A stretch of DNA of 64,000 nt from JAJFUV01 sp964561215 (lineage in GTDB: Bacteria; Acidobacteriota; Terriglobia; Bryobacterales; Bryobacteraceae): positions 7,018 through 71,017 of the forward strand of contig CAZLOS010000012.1 of assembly GCA_964561215.1 (NCBI GenBank), given 5' to 3'. Of this stretch, positions 1-8,469 are shown in pieces (within the stretch, counting starts at the first letter, position 1; the number at the start of each line of letters is the position of its first letter). The notes beneath the pieces are model-generated. The model was given only the letters and a program-made list of their open reading frames with translations. It did no database searches and was not told where the DNA came from. The position numbers were made by a program, and so were the translations under genes.

Positions 1-909
1 CCACAATAAGACTGCCGGGGGGATCAGCAGGGATAGACTGACTGCCACGCGGGGTGAGCGGAAGAACGCCACGATGCCGACGGTAACCAGAAGCGGAACC
101 CAACCGGAAACCCAGGATCGTGCTAAGAAGAGGCCGCGATAAAGAGCGACTGCGGCGATGGAGAAGAGAAGCAGGCGGGTAAGCAGTTTCAGATCGCGAT
201 TGCACGCGGACTGGCTCAGGCTGACAGCCACCAGCCATACCCAAAACAAACTTCCCACGGAACCGCCAACCACCCACCGCCCCACAATATCTAAGCCGGG
301 GAAGGTCTCCGTTACGCACGTAATGCTTCCCGCACCCACGAACAGCCACGTTAGAAACTGCAAGTCTGGAAGTTGACGAACCAGGCTTCCCACCGCCAAC
401 AGCAGCCCGCCGGACACCAGCAGCAAGGCAAGCCCCGCCAGTTGGGCCCCGACCGGAGCGCCCGTCATACCGTCTTTGGGAAACTGGCCAGCCACAAACG
501 AAGCCACACCAAGAGCCATGAAGATTCCTACGGCGCACACTACCCGGGATGGGACAAGCCCGGTGCGCCGCCGGAATACGAACACCCCCAGAAGCCAAAT
601 AGCGACGATGCCTGCCGCCAGGGGGAGGGCGGCATTCAACGGCTTCCTCCCGCTCCCTCCAAACTCCATTGGGAACGCAACTGCGCTGGCGATGAGAATC
701 GTCAGGCCCGGGATGCCGTTCCTGAGTTGGAGCGCGGCGACTGCCAAACCGGCTGTCGCCAGCAGCGCCGCAATCAAGGGCATTTGGAGAACCTGGAAGG
801 GGACGGCGGCGCCGCCCCAGATGGCAACCGCAAAAACCAGCGCTGCCAACCCTAGCTTCCTGATGTCTGCCACGGAAGCGGAACTCCCTGCCGTTTCAAA
901 ACCAGCCAT
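1..909 (-). CDS. O-antigen ligase/polymerase-like membrane protein, 3' end outside the window
   Basis: The reverse strand is open from an ATG at 909 to the left edge (303 codons, no stop). Translation gives a very hydrophobic protein with about eight membrane segments separated by short loops such as GGSGRKPLN and FRRRTGLVPSR. That pattern fits the N-terminal two thirds of the O-antigen ligase/polymerase family (WaaL/Wzy/ExoQ), which joins or polymerises lipid-linked glycans in the inner membrane. The family assignment is an inference from topology and context. The gene starts 37 bases after the radical SAM gene and is the seventh gene of a same-strand polysaccharide operon. The plus-strand open frames over this stretch lack any domain. 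The conserved periplasmic loop of the family would lie outside the window, so ligase and polymerase cannot be told apart. Confidence 0.68.
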   Translation of the reverse strand, partial: MAGFETAGSSASVADIRKLGLAALVFAVAIWGGAAVPFQVLQMPLIAALLATAGLAVAALQLRNGIPGLTILIASAVAFPMEFGGSGRKPLNAALPLAAGIVAIWLLGVFVFRRRTGLVPSRVVCAVGIFMALGVASFVAGQFPKDGMTGAPVGAQLAGLALLLVSGGLLLAVGSLVRQLPDLQFLTWLFVGAGSITCVTETFPGLDIVGRWVVGGSVGSLFWVWLVAVSLSQSACNRDLKLLTRLLLFSIAAVALYRGLFLARSWVSGWVPLLVTVGIVAFFRSPRVAVSLSLLIPPAVLLW

Positions 910-946
910 CTGGTGGATTCCGTCTACTCAGCGTCCCAGCGGTCCT

Positions 947-2602
947 TCATCGCGAGCCACGCAACGCCCAGCCGAGATGCTCGATGCCCACACGGATAGC
1001 CCGCTTGAGCGTGCGAGGATCGCTGCACAGCATCTTCAGGTAAGTGAACGCAGGCCCGGGACGAAACGCCCATTCTCTGAACGCACGGCGCTGCCAGTAC
1101 ATCAGGTCCTCGGCGGAAAGATTCTCATACTGCAGCACCGTCTCTTTGTCCATGTCGACCTGTTCCCACCTCGTTCCCTCGCGGAACCAGCCGTTCTTCA
1201 ATACCTCGAAGAAGAACGGCGTTCCGGGGTACGGCGCGGCTATATGAAACAGGGCCAATTCCAGCGGTAACGCTTTCGCGAATTCAATCGTCTTTCGAAT
1301 CGTCTCTACCGTTTCGCCGGGGAGTCCGATAATGAAGTAGCCCCAGTTCTTGATCCCGGATCGATGCGCCCAGACCAATGCCTGCCGGACATTCTTCAGG
1401 CTGGCTCCCTTGGCGGCTTTCTTCAGGATGGTTTCGTCGGCGGTCTCAATTCCCCAGGAGATCATCCAACATCCGGCGCGCCCCATCGTCTGGAGCATCT
1501 CCTCGTCCACATAGTCCACGCGACTGTTGCACGTCCACTTGATCTTCAGGCCTTCCTTCAGAATCAGTTCGCAGATACCCATCACCTGTTCGCGATTCAC
1601 TGTGAACTGGTCGGAGTACATGTGGATGTTGCGGATGCCGCGGTTGTAAAGGATGCGGATTTCCTCGACGACACGCTGCGGGGATAGCAGCCGCACGGAC
1701 CACTGGTAGGAGACATGCTTGATGCAGAACTTGCACCCTGCCGGACAACCTCTGCTTGTCAGCACAAAGCAGAAGGGGCCTTTCATCATCGGCATCCGGT
1801 ACTGATCGAGCGGCAGCAACTCGTAACGCGGTACTGGCAGATCGTCCAGGTCGGGTATGAATGGCCGGTCCCGATTCTGGCGGACTTGTCCCTCATCCCG
1901 CCACACGATTCCCTTGATCGCCGCCAAGGCGGGCGTTTCCTGGTTTCCTGGTTGCCACTGTGGATCGGCTTTCTGTAACAGTCTGGCGATCCACTCAGGC
2001 CGATTCGCCTCTTTGCCTTCGAGCACGTCGATCAATTCGCGAAGCGTAAGTTCCGGCTCGCCGCGCAGTACGAAATCGAGAGCCGGGTAGTCCCTCATCG
2101 TCTCGAAGGGCATCGGTGTGACGTGGGTGCCAAACGCCATGGTCTGCGCACCCATGCTCTTGGCTAACATCACCCCGTACATGTCGTTCGTCAACGTCGG
2201 TGCTGTGACATGCGTGAGGTAGTATTTTGGCGCCTTCTGCCGAAGGAGATTCTCAAACGCCGGCCACTGCATCCTCTCCGCGATGGCATCCACAACGGAC
2301 ACGGAGTAGTCCGGCTGAAGCATCGCCGCGAGTTGGGCAAGCGAACATTGTGGCCAGACCATCTCCTCCCGGCTGCGGCGACCAACGCGGTGCTGCGTCC
2401 GGATGTATAGCCCTCCATCCGGCGAAGGTGGATTCACCAGCAGCACGTCTACGGCGCTCTCAGGTCTGGACCGCCGCAGGTCTGCCAAAGCCGGGCCGGC
2501 ATCCGGAAACTGCACACCGCGGACAGGCTTTATCGGCCGGGTACCGCGGTTTTCGCTCACGATGGTGATGAGTTGCGGCGCGTGGTCGTCTGTCAATGCC
2601 AT
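947..2602 (-). CDS. B12-binding-domain radical SAM protein of the polysaccharide cluster
   Basis: This is a 551-residue protein. The N-terminal part (about 40-170) resembles a cobalamin-binding Rossmann domain, opening with VDVLLVNPPSP and containing VLRGEPE. The central part carries the radical SAM cluster motif CPAGCKFC near residue 285, followed by the GIET and IIGLPGE motifs typical of the TIM barrel. Family members bind a 4Fe-4S cluster and SAM, and many methylate or rearrange unreactive carbons; the substrate here is unknown. The ATG at 2602 was chosen because it lies 8 bases after the upstream stop, whereas the longer frame would overlap the phosphatase gene by about 90 bases. Its place between sugar-phosphate and glycan genes suggests a sugar or lipid substrate, which is inference. 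Confidence 0.86.
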   Translation of the reverse strand: MALTDDHAPQLITIVSENRGTRPIKPVRGVQFPDAGPALADLRRSRPESAVDVLLVNPPSPDGGLYIRTQHRVGRRSREEMVWPQCSLAQLAAMLQPDYSVSVVDAIAERMQWPAFENLLRQKAPKYYLTHVTAPTLTNDMYGVMLAKSMGAQTMAFGTHVTPMPFETMRDYPALDFVLRGEPELTLRELIDVLEGKEANRPEWIARLLQKADPQWQPGNQETPALAAIKGIVWRDEGQVRQNRDRPFIPDLDDLPVPRYELLPLDQYRMPMMKGPFCFVLTSRGCPAGCKFCIKHVSYQWSVRLLSPQRVVEEIRILYNRGIRNIHMYSDQFTVNREQVMGICELILKEGLKIKWTCNSRVDYVDEEMLQTMGRAGCWMISWGIETADETILKKAAKGASLKNVRQALVWAHRSGIKNWGYFIIGLPGETVETIRKTIEFAKALPLELALFHIAAPYPGTPFFFEVLKNGWFREGTRWEQVDMDKETVLQYENLSAEDLMYWQRRAFREWAFRPGPAFTYLKMLCSDPRTLKRAIRVGIEHLGWALRGSR

Positions 2603-2609
2603 GGCCTTG

Positions 2610-3167
2610 TTATCTTTCCGCCTGTCCCAGTATCCATTCCGACGCTTCGGCCAGGGACGTTGCCGTGAAATCGGGAGCCGTCCGCACGCTTTCGTCGCCA
2701 TCGCCTGCGATCAGCACCGTGCGGCAACCGGCGCGGCGTCCGGCCTCTATGTCGCGCCAGCGGTCGCCGACCAGGTAACTCCGCCTGAGATTGATTCCCA
2801 GTTCCTTGGCCGCTTCCAGGATCATTCCCGGCTTGGGCTTGCGGCAGTCGCACTCATCCTGGTCGTCGTGGGGGCACACCTTGACGCTGTGGATCCGCAA
2901 TCGTTCGCTCAGCCAGCGGTTGATCTCACCGAGAGATTCGGGCTTCTGTATTCCGCGTGCGATTTCCGGTTGGTTGGTGACCATCACCAGGACGTAACCC
3001 GCCGCCCGCAAGGTGCTGCATCCCCGTTCCACACCCACCATCATCTCGACCTCGGCCAGCGTCCTCGGCGAGGTGTGCTTGCCCCTGCGCACAATGGTGC
3101 GGTTCAGAACGCCGTCGCGATCGAGAAACACCGCGCGGCCAAAACGATCGTCGGTTTCTTCCCTCAC
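2610..3167 (-). CDS. D-glycero-D-manno-heptose 1,7-bisphosphate 7-phosphatase-like HAD phosphatase
   Basis: This is a 185-residue HAD-IIIA phosphatase. The nucleophile motif FLDRDGVLN lies near the N-terminus, TNQPEIARG is the second motif, and a zinc-binding C-x-H...C-x-C group (CPHDDQDECDC) precedes KPKPGM; VGDRWRDIEAG is the last acidic motif. This layout is that of GmhB and histidinol-phosphatase relatives, which remove the 7-phosphate in ADP- or GDP-heptose synthesis. A GTG at 3167 gives the usual length; a much longer open frame upstream overlaps the glycosyltransferase and is not coding. It starts 5 bases after the glycosyltransferase stop and ends 7 bases before the radical SAM ATG. 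The exact sugar is unproven, since homologues in capsule clusters vary. Confidence 0.86.
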   Translation of the reverse strand: MREETDDRFGRAVFLDRDGVLNRTIVRRGKHTSPRTLAEVEMMVGVERGCSTLRAAGYVLVMVTNQPEIARGIQKPESLGEINRWLSERLRIHSVKVCPHDDQDECDCRKPKPGMILEAAKELGINLRRSYLVGDRWRDIEAGRRAGCRTVLIAGDGDESVRTAPDFTATSLAEASEWILGQAER

Positions 3168-3172
3168 GGGAC

Positions 3173-4465
3173 CTATCGTGCGACGCGAGAACCGTTCAAG
3201 ATCGCCTGTGCGGCGCCGGCCAGCGGGGCGGGACGAAAATCCGTGCCAAGATCGGCGCCGATCTCCTCGTACCTGTGGCTGAGGGTTTGTATTACGCGTA
3301 GAAGCGTGGAGAACAGCGCGAACTGGATACCCGTCAACAGGCAGAGCGCGCTGCCCAACAGCCAGAACCAGAGCCGCGTGATCTCCCAGCCGTGGAGAGC
3401 CAGGACCAGGCTGAGCGCGCCGACGCCGGCGCCAAACGCCGCCAGCGTGGCCGCGATCCACCCGAAATTCTGTTCCACCGAAGCACCCAGGGCTTTCACA
3501 ACCAGGCTGGGTTGACGGATTGGTCCGGGATGAAAAAGCGAAACCAGATAATTGGAGGCGATGCCGAGAGAAAGTGTGCTCACGCCGCCGACTGCCAGCA
3601 CAAGACTGCTGTATGCCGCTGCCACGCCCCAGATCCCCAACTCAGCAATGCCGTTGAGGCGCGCCGCGACAAACAGCGCGCCAATCACGCCCGCCACGCT
3701 CATCGCGCCAAAGCCAATCATCTCCATGATTCGCGCCGGGTTGTACTGCAGGACCGTCCAGATAATCGTGCCCAGGAAACGGAGGCCGTCCCGAACGACG
3801 CGCAGTTTCGATCGCCCCGTCCGCTCCGCGTAGGGTATGGGAAGCTCCACCACCGTCAGCTTCTCGTGCAGCGTCCGCGCACTCATCACCGGCGTGAAGT
3901 TCAGCCCGTCCGGTAATGGATACAGCTTCTCCAGGCAGTGCCGCCACAGAACGCGCATTCCGCTGGCCGGATCCTCTACGGGCGTGTCGCCGATCAGGCT
4001 CAACAGCGATGACCAGATCAGGTTCCCGATCCGCCGGATGAGCGGCATCTGGCTCTCTCCGCCCGACCTCCTGCTTCCGATGACGACATCGGCGCGGCGC
4101 TCGACTGCGACCTCGCACAACTTTGCCAGGGACTCCGGCGGATAGGTGCCGTCAGCGTCCATGAACGCGAGCAGCGAGCCTGATGCGTGGCTGAAGCCCG
4201 TCTTGATCGCGGCGCCGTATCCCTTGTTCACCCTGTGTCTGAACAACCGCACGCCGCGAGTCCGTTCGACGATTTCCGCCGTCGCGTCTTCGGACCCGTC
4301 ATCCACGACAATCACTTCCAGTTCGCGGATCCCAATACGTTCGAGTTGTTCGCCCACAGCATGAAGGCGCTGTAGGATGGCGGCGATGCCGTCCTCCTCG
4401 TTTAAAGCTGGAATAACTACCGAGAGGACTGTTCCGGCAGCGCTGGTTTCAAGACCTCGTTCCAT
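3173..4465 (-). CDS. Family 2 glycosyltransferase with C-terminal membrane domain (polyprenyl-phosphate type)
   Basis: This is a 430-residue protein. Residues 10-240 form a GT2 domain: SVVIPALNEEDG at the start, VVDDGSED, and the catalytic acidic motif MDADGTYP. The rest holds about four membrane helices. This is the arrangement of dolichyl/undecaprenyl-phosphate sugar transferases and of DPM1/GtrB-like enzymes, which load one sugar on a lipid carrier at the inner face of the membrane. The first 17 bases overlap the end of the acyltransferase gene, so translation is probably coupled. In this operon it likely contributes to the exported glycan; donor sugar and acceptor are not predictable. Confidence 0.88.
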   Translation of the reverse strand: MERGLETSAAGTVLSVVIPALNEEDGIAAILQRLHAVGEQLERIGIRELEVIVVDDGSEDATAEIVERTRGVRLFRHRVNKGYGAAIKTGFSHASGSLLAFMDADGTYPPESLAKLCEVAVERRADVVIGSRRSGGESQMPLIRRIGNLIWSSLLSLIGDTPVEDPASGMRVLWRHCLEKLYPLPDGLNFTPVMSARTLHEKLTVVELPIPYAERTGRSKLRVVRDGLRFLGTIIWTVLQYNPARIMEMIGFGAMSVAGVIGALFVAARLNGIAELGIWGVAAAYSSLVLAVGGVSTLSLGIASNYLVSLFHPGPIRQPSLVVKALGASVEQNFGWIAATLAAFGAGVGALSLVLALHGWEITRLWFWLLGSALCLLTGIQFALFSTLLRVIQTLSHRYEEIGADLGTDFRPAPLAGAAQAILNGSRVAR

Positions 4466-5216
4466 AAGGCTGCTCCTCGTAGTAGACTTCGCTGGGGGGA
4501 TGAATCCGGTTGGTTTTGCCGATCTCCCTGATGACGCGCGCGGGAATTCCGGCGGCGACTGTGTATGGCGGCACGTCGCGTGTGACCACCGAACCGGCCG
4601 CGATCACGGATCCTTTGCCGATCGTCACGCCGTCCGTCACCACAGTTCCGGATCCGATCCAGACGTCGTCTTCCACCGTGATGCCCTGCGCCGTAATCCC
4701 TTGCTCGATGAAAGGCCGTCCTGGATCGTCGAACACATGGTTCACCGCCACGAGTTGAACCATCGGCGAGGTGTAAACCCGGTCGCCGATTCGCACACCG
4801 CCTTGGCCTCGTATGACGTTGTACTCGCCGATGAGGCTGTTCGACCCAATCCAGATGCCCGCGTGTGGCAAGCCGCGGAAGTTATACACGTGCAGCACCG
4901 AGCCGTGCATGACCAGGGAATGCCTACCCACCGTTATGCCATTCGGGCACGCGTGCATATAAACGCCCTGGTCGATGTAGGCGCCCTCGTCCAGGGTGAT
5001 GTTGCCGGCGAACCGGATCCTCACTCCCCGTTCGATCGCGGCCAGTCCGTTCATCCTGAGAATCGAACGGTAGGCGAGCGCGCGGCACCCGATGCCTGCC
5101 AGCGTGGGGACCCAGCCGAATACCCCCAGGACGCCCTGCTCCCAGACGTATCGTAGCGGGCTGGACGCCTGGCGCTGGACATACAGGCGCGCGCCATCTA
5201 GTGTTTTCGAGAACAC
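4449..5216 (-). CDS. Left-handed beta-helix (hexapeptide) acyltransferase
   Basis: This 255-residue protein has hexapeptide repeats over about residues 65-230, in runs such as ITVGRHSLV, VEDDVWIGSG, VTIGKGSVIAAGS and the closing VTRDVPPYTVAAGIPAR, which is diagnostic for the maltose/galactoside O-acetyltransferase (WbbJ/WcaF-like) superfamily. Such enzymes acetylate sugar hydroxyls from acetyl-CoA as trimers. It starts with a GTG at 5216, 34 bases after the kinase gene, and overlaps the next gene. Its job here is probably O-acetylation of a sugar in the exported polysaccharide. The first 60 residues are not part of the helix and have no recognised motif. Confidence 0.88.
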   Translation of the reverse strand: MFSKTLDGARLYVQRQASSPLRYVWEQGVLGVFGWVPTLAGIGCRALAYRSILRMNGLAAIERGVRIRFAGNITLDEGAYIDQGVYMHACPNGITVGRHSLVMHGSVLHVYNFRGLPHAGIWIGSNSLIGEYNVIRGQGGVRIGDRVYTSPMVQLVAVNHVFDDPGRPFIEQGITAQGITVEDDVWIGSGTVVTDGVTIGKGSVIAAGSVVTRDVPPYTVAAGIPARVIREIGKTNRIHPPSEVYYEEQPYGTRS

Positions 5217-5250
5217 GGTTCGCAGATTTGAGCTGAACTTCGGAACTGCT

Positions 5251-7464
5251 CTAGCCCTTGTGGTAGTAACGGTGGTAATAGGTCGACTCCGGGTCTTCGC
5301 CGCCCGTGCCGTTCAGGACGATTCCCAGGATGTTGGCGCCGGCACTTTCCAGCAGATTCCTGGCTCGAACTACGAGGTTGTTGGTGGTGTGCCGCGCTCT
5401 GACCACCAAAACCACGCCGTCGGCCCTGGCTGCCAGCACGCGAGCGTCGGAGACGGCCAGCACCGGAGGAGTATCCAGCACTATGAAACGATAGCCGGCC
5501 TCCGAACTCATGTCTTTCAGGAACACACGCATTCGTTCCGAGTTGAACAGAGCCACGGGATTCGGCGGTTGCGGTCCGGCGCTGATGAAGAAAAGGTTGT
5601 CGTTGTCGGTTTCCTGGGCCGTGGGAAGATGCGGCATATGGCCGGAGAGAAACAGGCTGAGCCCGGCCTCCATATTCGATGAGAAGGCTCTCGACAACAT
5701 CGGATTCCTCATGTCCGCTTCAACCAGAAGAGTTCGGGCGCCTGCGTCGGCAAGCGCCCGCGCCATGTGGTTGGCGATGGTGCTCTTGCCTTCGGAAGGG
5801 GTCGCCGAGGTGATTACGATCACCCGAAGTTCCCGGTCCGATTGAGAGAGCAGAAGTGAGGTGCAAATGCCACGTATGGCTTCCGCCATCTCTGGCCGAA
5901 GCGGTGGCCCGAAGCCGGCCGTCTTGCCTGGAAGGCGTGGAGACGAGATGCCACTGGAGCCCGCGCGCACCACCGCCCTGGCGGGATTGCTCTTGAGCCA
6001 CAGAAAGCCGCGGGCCGAACCGCCGGATGTGATCGACTTGCACAATGGTACGGAACCAAGTCCCGGAAGGCCCACTAATCGCTCGGCCTCCGCAAGGTTC
6101 GAAATCGACCGGTCCCAAAAGCCTACCAGCAGCGTCACGCATGCGCCCAACGCCAACCCCAACACCGATGCCAGGCCGACATTCTGCCAGATCTGAGGAC
6201 TCGCCACATTGGGATCGGCCCGTCCCGGCTCAAGAATCTGGATATTCCCGAACTCGAAGCCTCCCAGCACGCCGGTTTGTTTCAAGCGCTCCAACAGACC
6301 TTCGTAGAGCTTCTGGTTCACCTCCGCCTCGCGTCGCAGGATGTTGTACTGGATGGATGCACTGTCCAGCCTGTCCACGAGCCCCCTCTGCTGCGTCATC
6401 GATTCCTTCAGCATGGACAGCCGGCGTTGTACCGTCTGGAAATCCAACTGCCCCTGCTCCACGGCTCGCTGCAATGTGGCGGTCTGCTCACCGTCCAATT
6501 GAGTCCTCGCCATGTTCAGCTCGGTCCGCTTTCCTCTGACGGCGGGCCACTGCTCCCCATACGTCGTCCGCAAGCTGACAAGTTCGTTCTCCAGTTGAAG
6601 AACCCGATTGATGAGGTTCGTTATGGCGGGTGTGACTAACCGATCCGGAAAGCTCTTCGTGGAGGCACGCTGGAGCGCTTCCAGTCGGGTTTTCGCCTGT
6701 ATAAGTTCCGTCTCGACTTGCGCGATCTCGCTGTCCAATATCGTCAACTTCTTCTGGGCCAGGCCGCTCTGTCCCGGTTCCGGCTTCACGATGTTTTCGC
6801 GCTGGGCGTAGGTCACCAATTGTTTCTCGGAAGCCTGTACTCCCATCTCCAGGGTCTTCAGTTCCTTCCGCAGTGACTCGCGGGCCTTTTCCCGGGTCTC
6901 CTGGCGTGACTCGAAATGCTGCTTGATGTACTCCTCGGTGAACAGATTCACTACTCGGGTGGCGGTCTCGGGTTTCGGCGCCAGGTAACTGAGGTTGTAG
7001 AGTTGGCTGTTGGGAATTCTTTTGACTTCGAGCCGCTCCGCCAAGTGGCCGGCCTCCGCAACCAGCGTGCCGTCCGCCGGGTCCGCTGTCAGCCTCTTTG
7101 CAACCCGCTCCTTGAGGCTCGGGCTTCTCAGCAGTTGATCCTGCGTCGCCATGTAAGTCTCGAAATACACCCCGCTGCGGTTGTCCGCGATGTCGCGATA
7201 TGGGAGAACCTGAACCGACTCGGGGTTGATCTGAATCACGGCGGATGCCCTGTAAAGCGGTGTGGCTAAATAGGAACCGATGATTACCGGAATCAGGACC
7301 AGCAGCATGATGGCGAGGATTTGCAGCTTCTTGTGAAACAGCGACTCGACGAGTTGGCGGACATCCAGCGCTTCATTCTGGATTTCGTTCTCCCGCCGCT
7401 GCTGCCGCCACGGACTGACCGCCTGGCTCGCCGCCAAACTCCTCGACAAAGTTAGATCATTCAT
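5251..7464 (-). CDS. Wzz-type chain-length regulator fused to bacterial tyrosine autokinase
   Basis: This is a 737-residue inner-membrane protein. A Wzz domain with a membrane segment (LQILAIMLLVLIPVIIGSYL) lies at about 50-75, followed by a periplasmic coiled coil (about 180-400) and a second membrane segment near 450. The cytoplasmic BY-kinase domain has Walker A SATPSEGKST near 555, the second acidic motif LLVEADMRNP and Walker B VLDTPPVL near 663. The C-terminal tail is a tyrosine cluster, STYYHRYYHKG, the usual autophosphorylation site. Such proteins control export and chain length of capsule or exopolysaccharide with Wza-type channels; no channel gene is in the window. The ATG at 7464 is preferred over an upstream frame that would run to 7566 and overlap the NusG-like gene. 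Confidence 0.93.
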   Translation of the reverse strand: MNDLTLSRSLAASQAVSPWRQQRRENEIQNEALDVRQLVESLFHKKLQILAIMLLVLIPVIIGSYLATPLYRASAVIQINPESVQVLPYRDIADNRSGVYFETYMATQDQLLRSPSLKERVAKRLTADPADGTLVAEAGHLAERLEVKRIPNSQLYNLSYLAPKPETATRVVNLFTEEYIKQHFESRQETREKARESLRKELKTLEMGVQASEKQLVTYAQRENIVKPEPGQSGLAQKKLTILDSEIAQVETELIQAKTRLEALQRASTKSFPDRLVTPAITNLINRVLQLENELVSLRTTYGEQWPAVRGKRTELNMARTQLDGEQTATLQRAVEQGQLDFQTVQRRLSMLKESMTQQRGLVDRLDSASIQYNILRREAEVNQKLYEGLLERLKQTGVLGGFEFGNIQILEPGRADPNVASPQIWQNVGLASVLGLALGACVTLLVGFWDRSISNLAEAERLVGLPGLGSVPLCKSITSGGSARGFLWLKSNPARAVVRAGSSGISSPRLPGKTAGFGPPLRPEMAEAIRGICTSLLLSQSDRELRVIVITSATPSEGKSTIANHMARALADAGARTLLVEADMRNPMLSRAFSSNMEAGLSLFLSGHMPHLPTAQETDNDNLFFISAGPQPPNPVALFNSERMRVFLKDMSSEAGYRFIVLDTPPVLAVSDARVLAARADGVVLVVRARHTTNNLVVRARNLLESAGANILGIVLNGTGGEDPESTYYHRYYHKG

Positions 7465-7516
7465 AGCGCCTCTCACATCGCCTCGGCCTGCTGCCAACCA
7501 GTAGGCGCACCGGGCT

Positions 7517-8080
7517 TTATTGTTGATAATTGAACGCTTCCGCCGTACGACCGGTGGCCGTCGCACGGCTCGCGGGGGAGCAGGGGAGCACCCAGCGGCG
7601 GTCGATCTCGACAGCCACGGACCGCTGCAAGAGTTGAACCGAAACGACCAGCCGGTCCACGCCCTTCATCCTCAGCAGGATGCCCTCGACACCATAGAAG
7701 GGCCCCGTTTCGATGCGCACCAGATGACCGGTCTGCAGGAACGGCCAGGGTTCAGCGCCGCACTCGCGGCTAGTTACCGTCTTGACGGCCATGATTTCAG
7801 ACTCCGAAATCGCGCACGGGGTCTTTCCGATCCCCACGACGCGATCTACCCATGTTGTTGTCAGTATCGGAAGGCGGTTGTTTACATCGAAACGGCAGAA
7901 CAGGTATCCCGGAAACAGGGGCAGTTCCACGTCCCGGTTCTTCCCGGACCAAGTCCGTCTTGCACGGAACAGGGGCAACAAGGTGTCGTATCCCTTGTCG
8001 CTGAGTGAGCGAGCCACCGATTTCTCCCGGCGGGGTCGAACATGCAATGCAAACCAGTTCTGGGGGGATGTTTCGCTCAT
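7517..8080 (-). CDS. NusG-like transcription antiterminator (RfaH/UpxY/LoaP class)
   Basis: This 187-residue protein has an NGN domain: NWFALHVRPRREKSVARSL at the N-terminus and FPGYLFCRFD in the middle. A C-terminal KOW-like segment follows (GHLVRIETGPFYGVEGILLR). NusG paralogues of this type travel with RNA polymerase and prevent early termination in long surface-polysaccharide operons. The start at 8080 follows a GAGG ribosome site by 9 bases; a TTG 24 bases upstream is less likely. It is the first gene of the operon that runs to the left edge, the classic position for a dedicated elongation factor. No ops or JUMPStart element was recognised in the leader upstream. Confidence 0.9.
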   Translation of the reverse strand: MSETSPQNWFALHVRPRREKSVARSLSDKGYDTLLPLFRARRTWSGKNRDVELPLFPGYLFCRFDVNNRLPILTTTWVDRVVGIGKTPCAISESEIMAVKTVTSRECGAEPWPFLQTGHLVRIETGPFYGVEGILLRMKGVDRLVVSVQLLQRSVAVEIDRRWVLPCSPASRATATGRTAEAFNYQQ

Positions 8081-8469
8081 TTCAGTGCGCCTCAACGAAA
8101 CCAAGAACTTCTTTATTTTCCATACCTTGCATTGAACTCCCGCAGGATTCTGCGCAAGCTGCCGCCCTTAGGAGTCACCCTGCAGGGCTCCCAGGTTAGA
8201 TCCGTGCGCCAACGTTGCCCACTCCCATAGCAGTTCGCAGGCCAAGCACTAACCTTAAGAAAGTAAAAGGACGCGATGAGCTTGTACCGCCGTTCTCAGC
8301 CGAAGAGTGGGAACAAAGGAAAATCTTTTGCCATCCACTCGACACTGCAAATCAGGCTGGCCGGCGCCGGTCAAGAAACGGTTTGCACTGAAAAATGGAT
8401 AAAGGTGAGGATCTCTTGTTGTATAGTCGAGATGAAAACCGTCCGCGGCAAGCCTTGGGGGCCGAAACC
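8081..8469. promoter_or_regulatory. 389-base divergent intergenic region
   Basis: The region lies between the start of the leftward polysaccharide operon and the rightward secreted hydrolase, so both promoters should be here. Open frames crossing it have no domain and overlap one another. I see no convincing sigma-70 pair and could not match the stretch to a riboswitch class. A short inverted motif GCCGGCGCCGG lies near 8360. Assignment as regulatory rests on gene orientation only. Confidence 0.5.

Noticed and set aside
158..1270. Three plus-strand open frames at the left edge
   Set aside because: They have no domains and are rich in arginine, proline and serine, as expected for antisense shadows. 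The minus strand there is one long hydrophobic frame with good codon use.
8380..8469. Possible cyclic-di-GMP riboswitch in the leader of the secreted hydrolase
   Set aside because: Some GCAAGCC/GGGGCC-like pieces are present, but the conserved core and pairing of the known classes could not be drawn.
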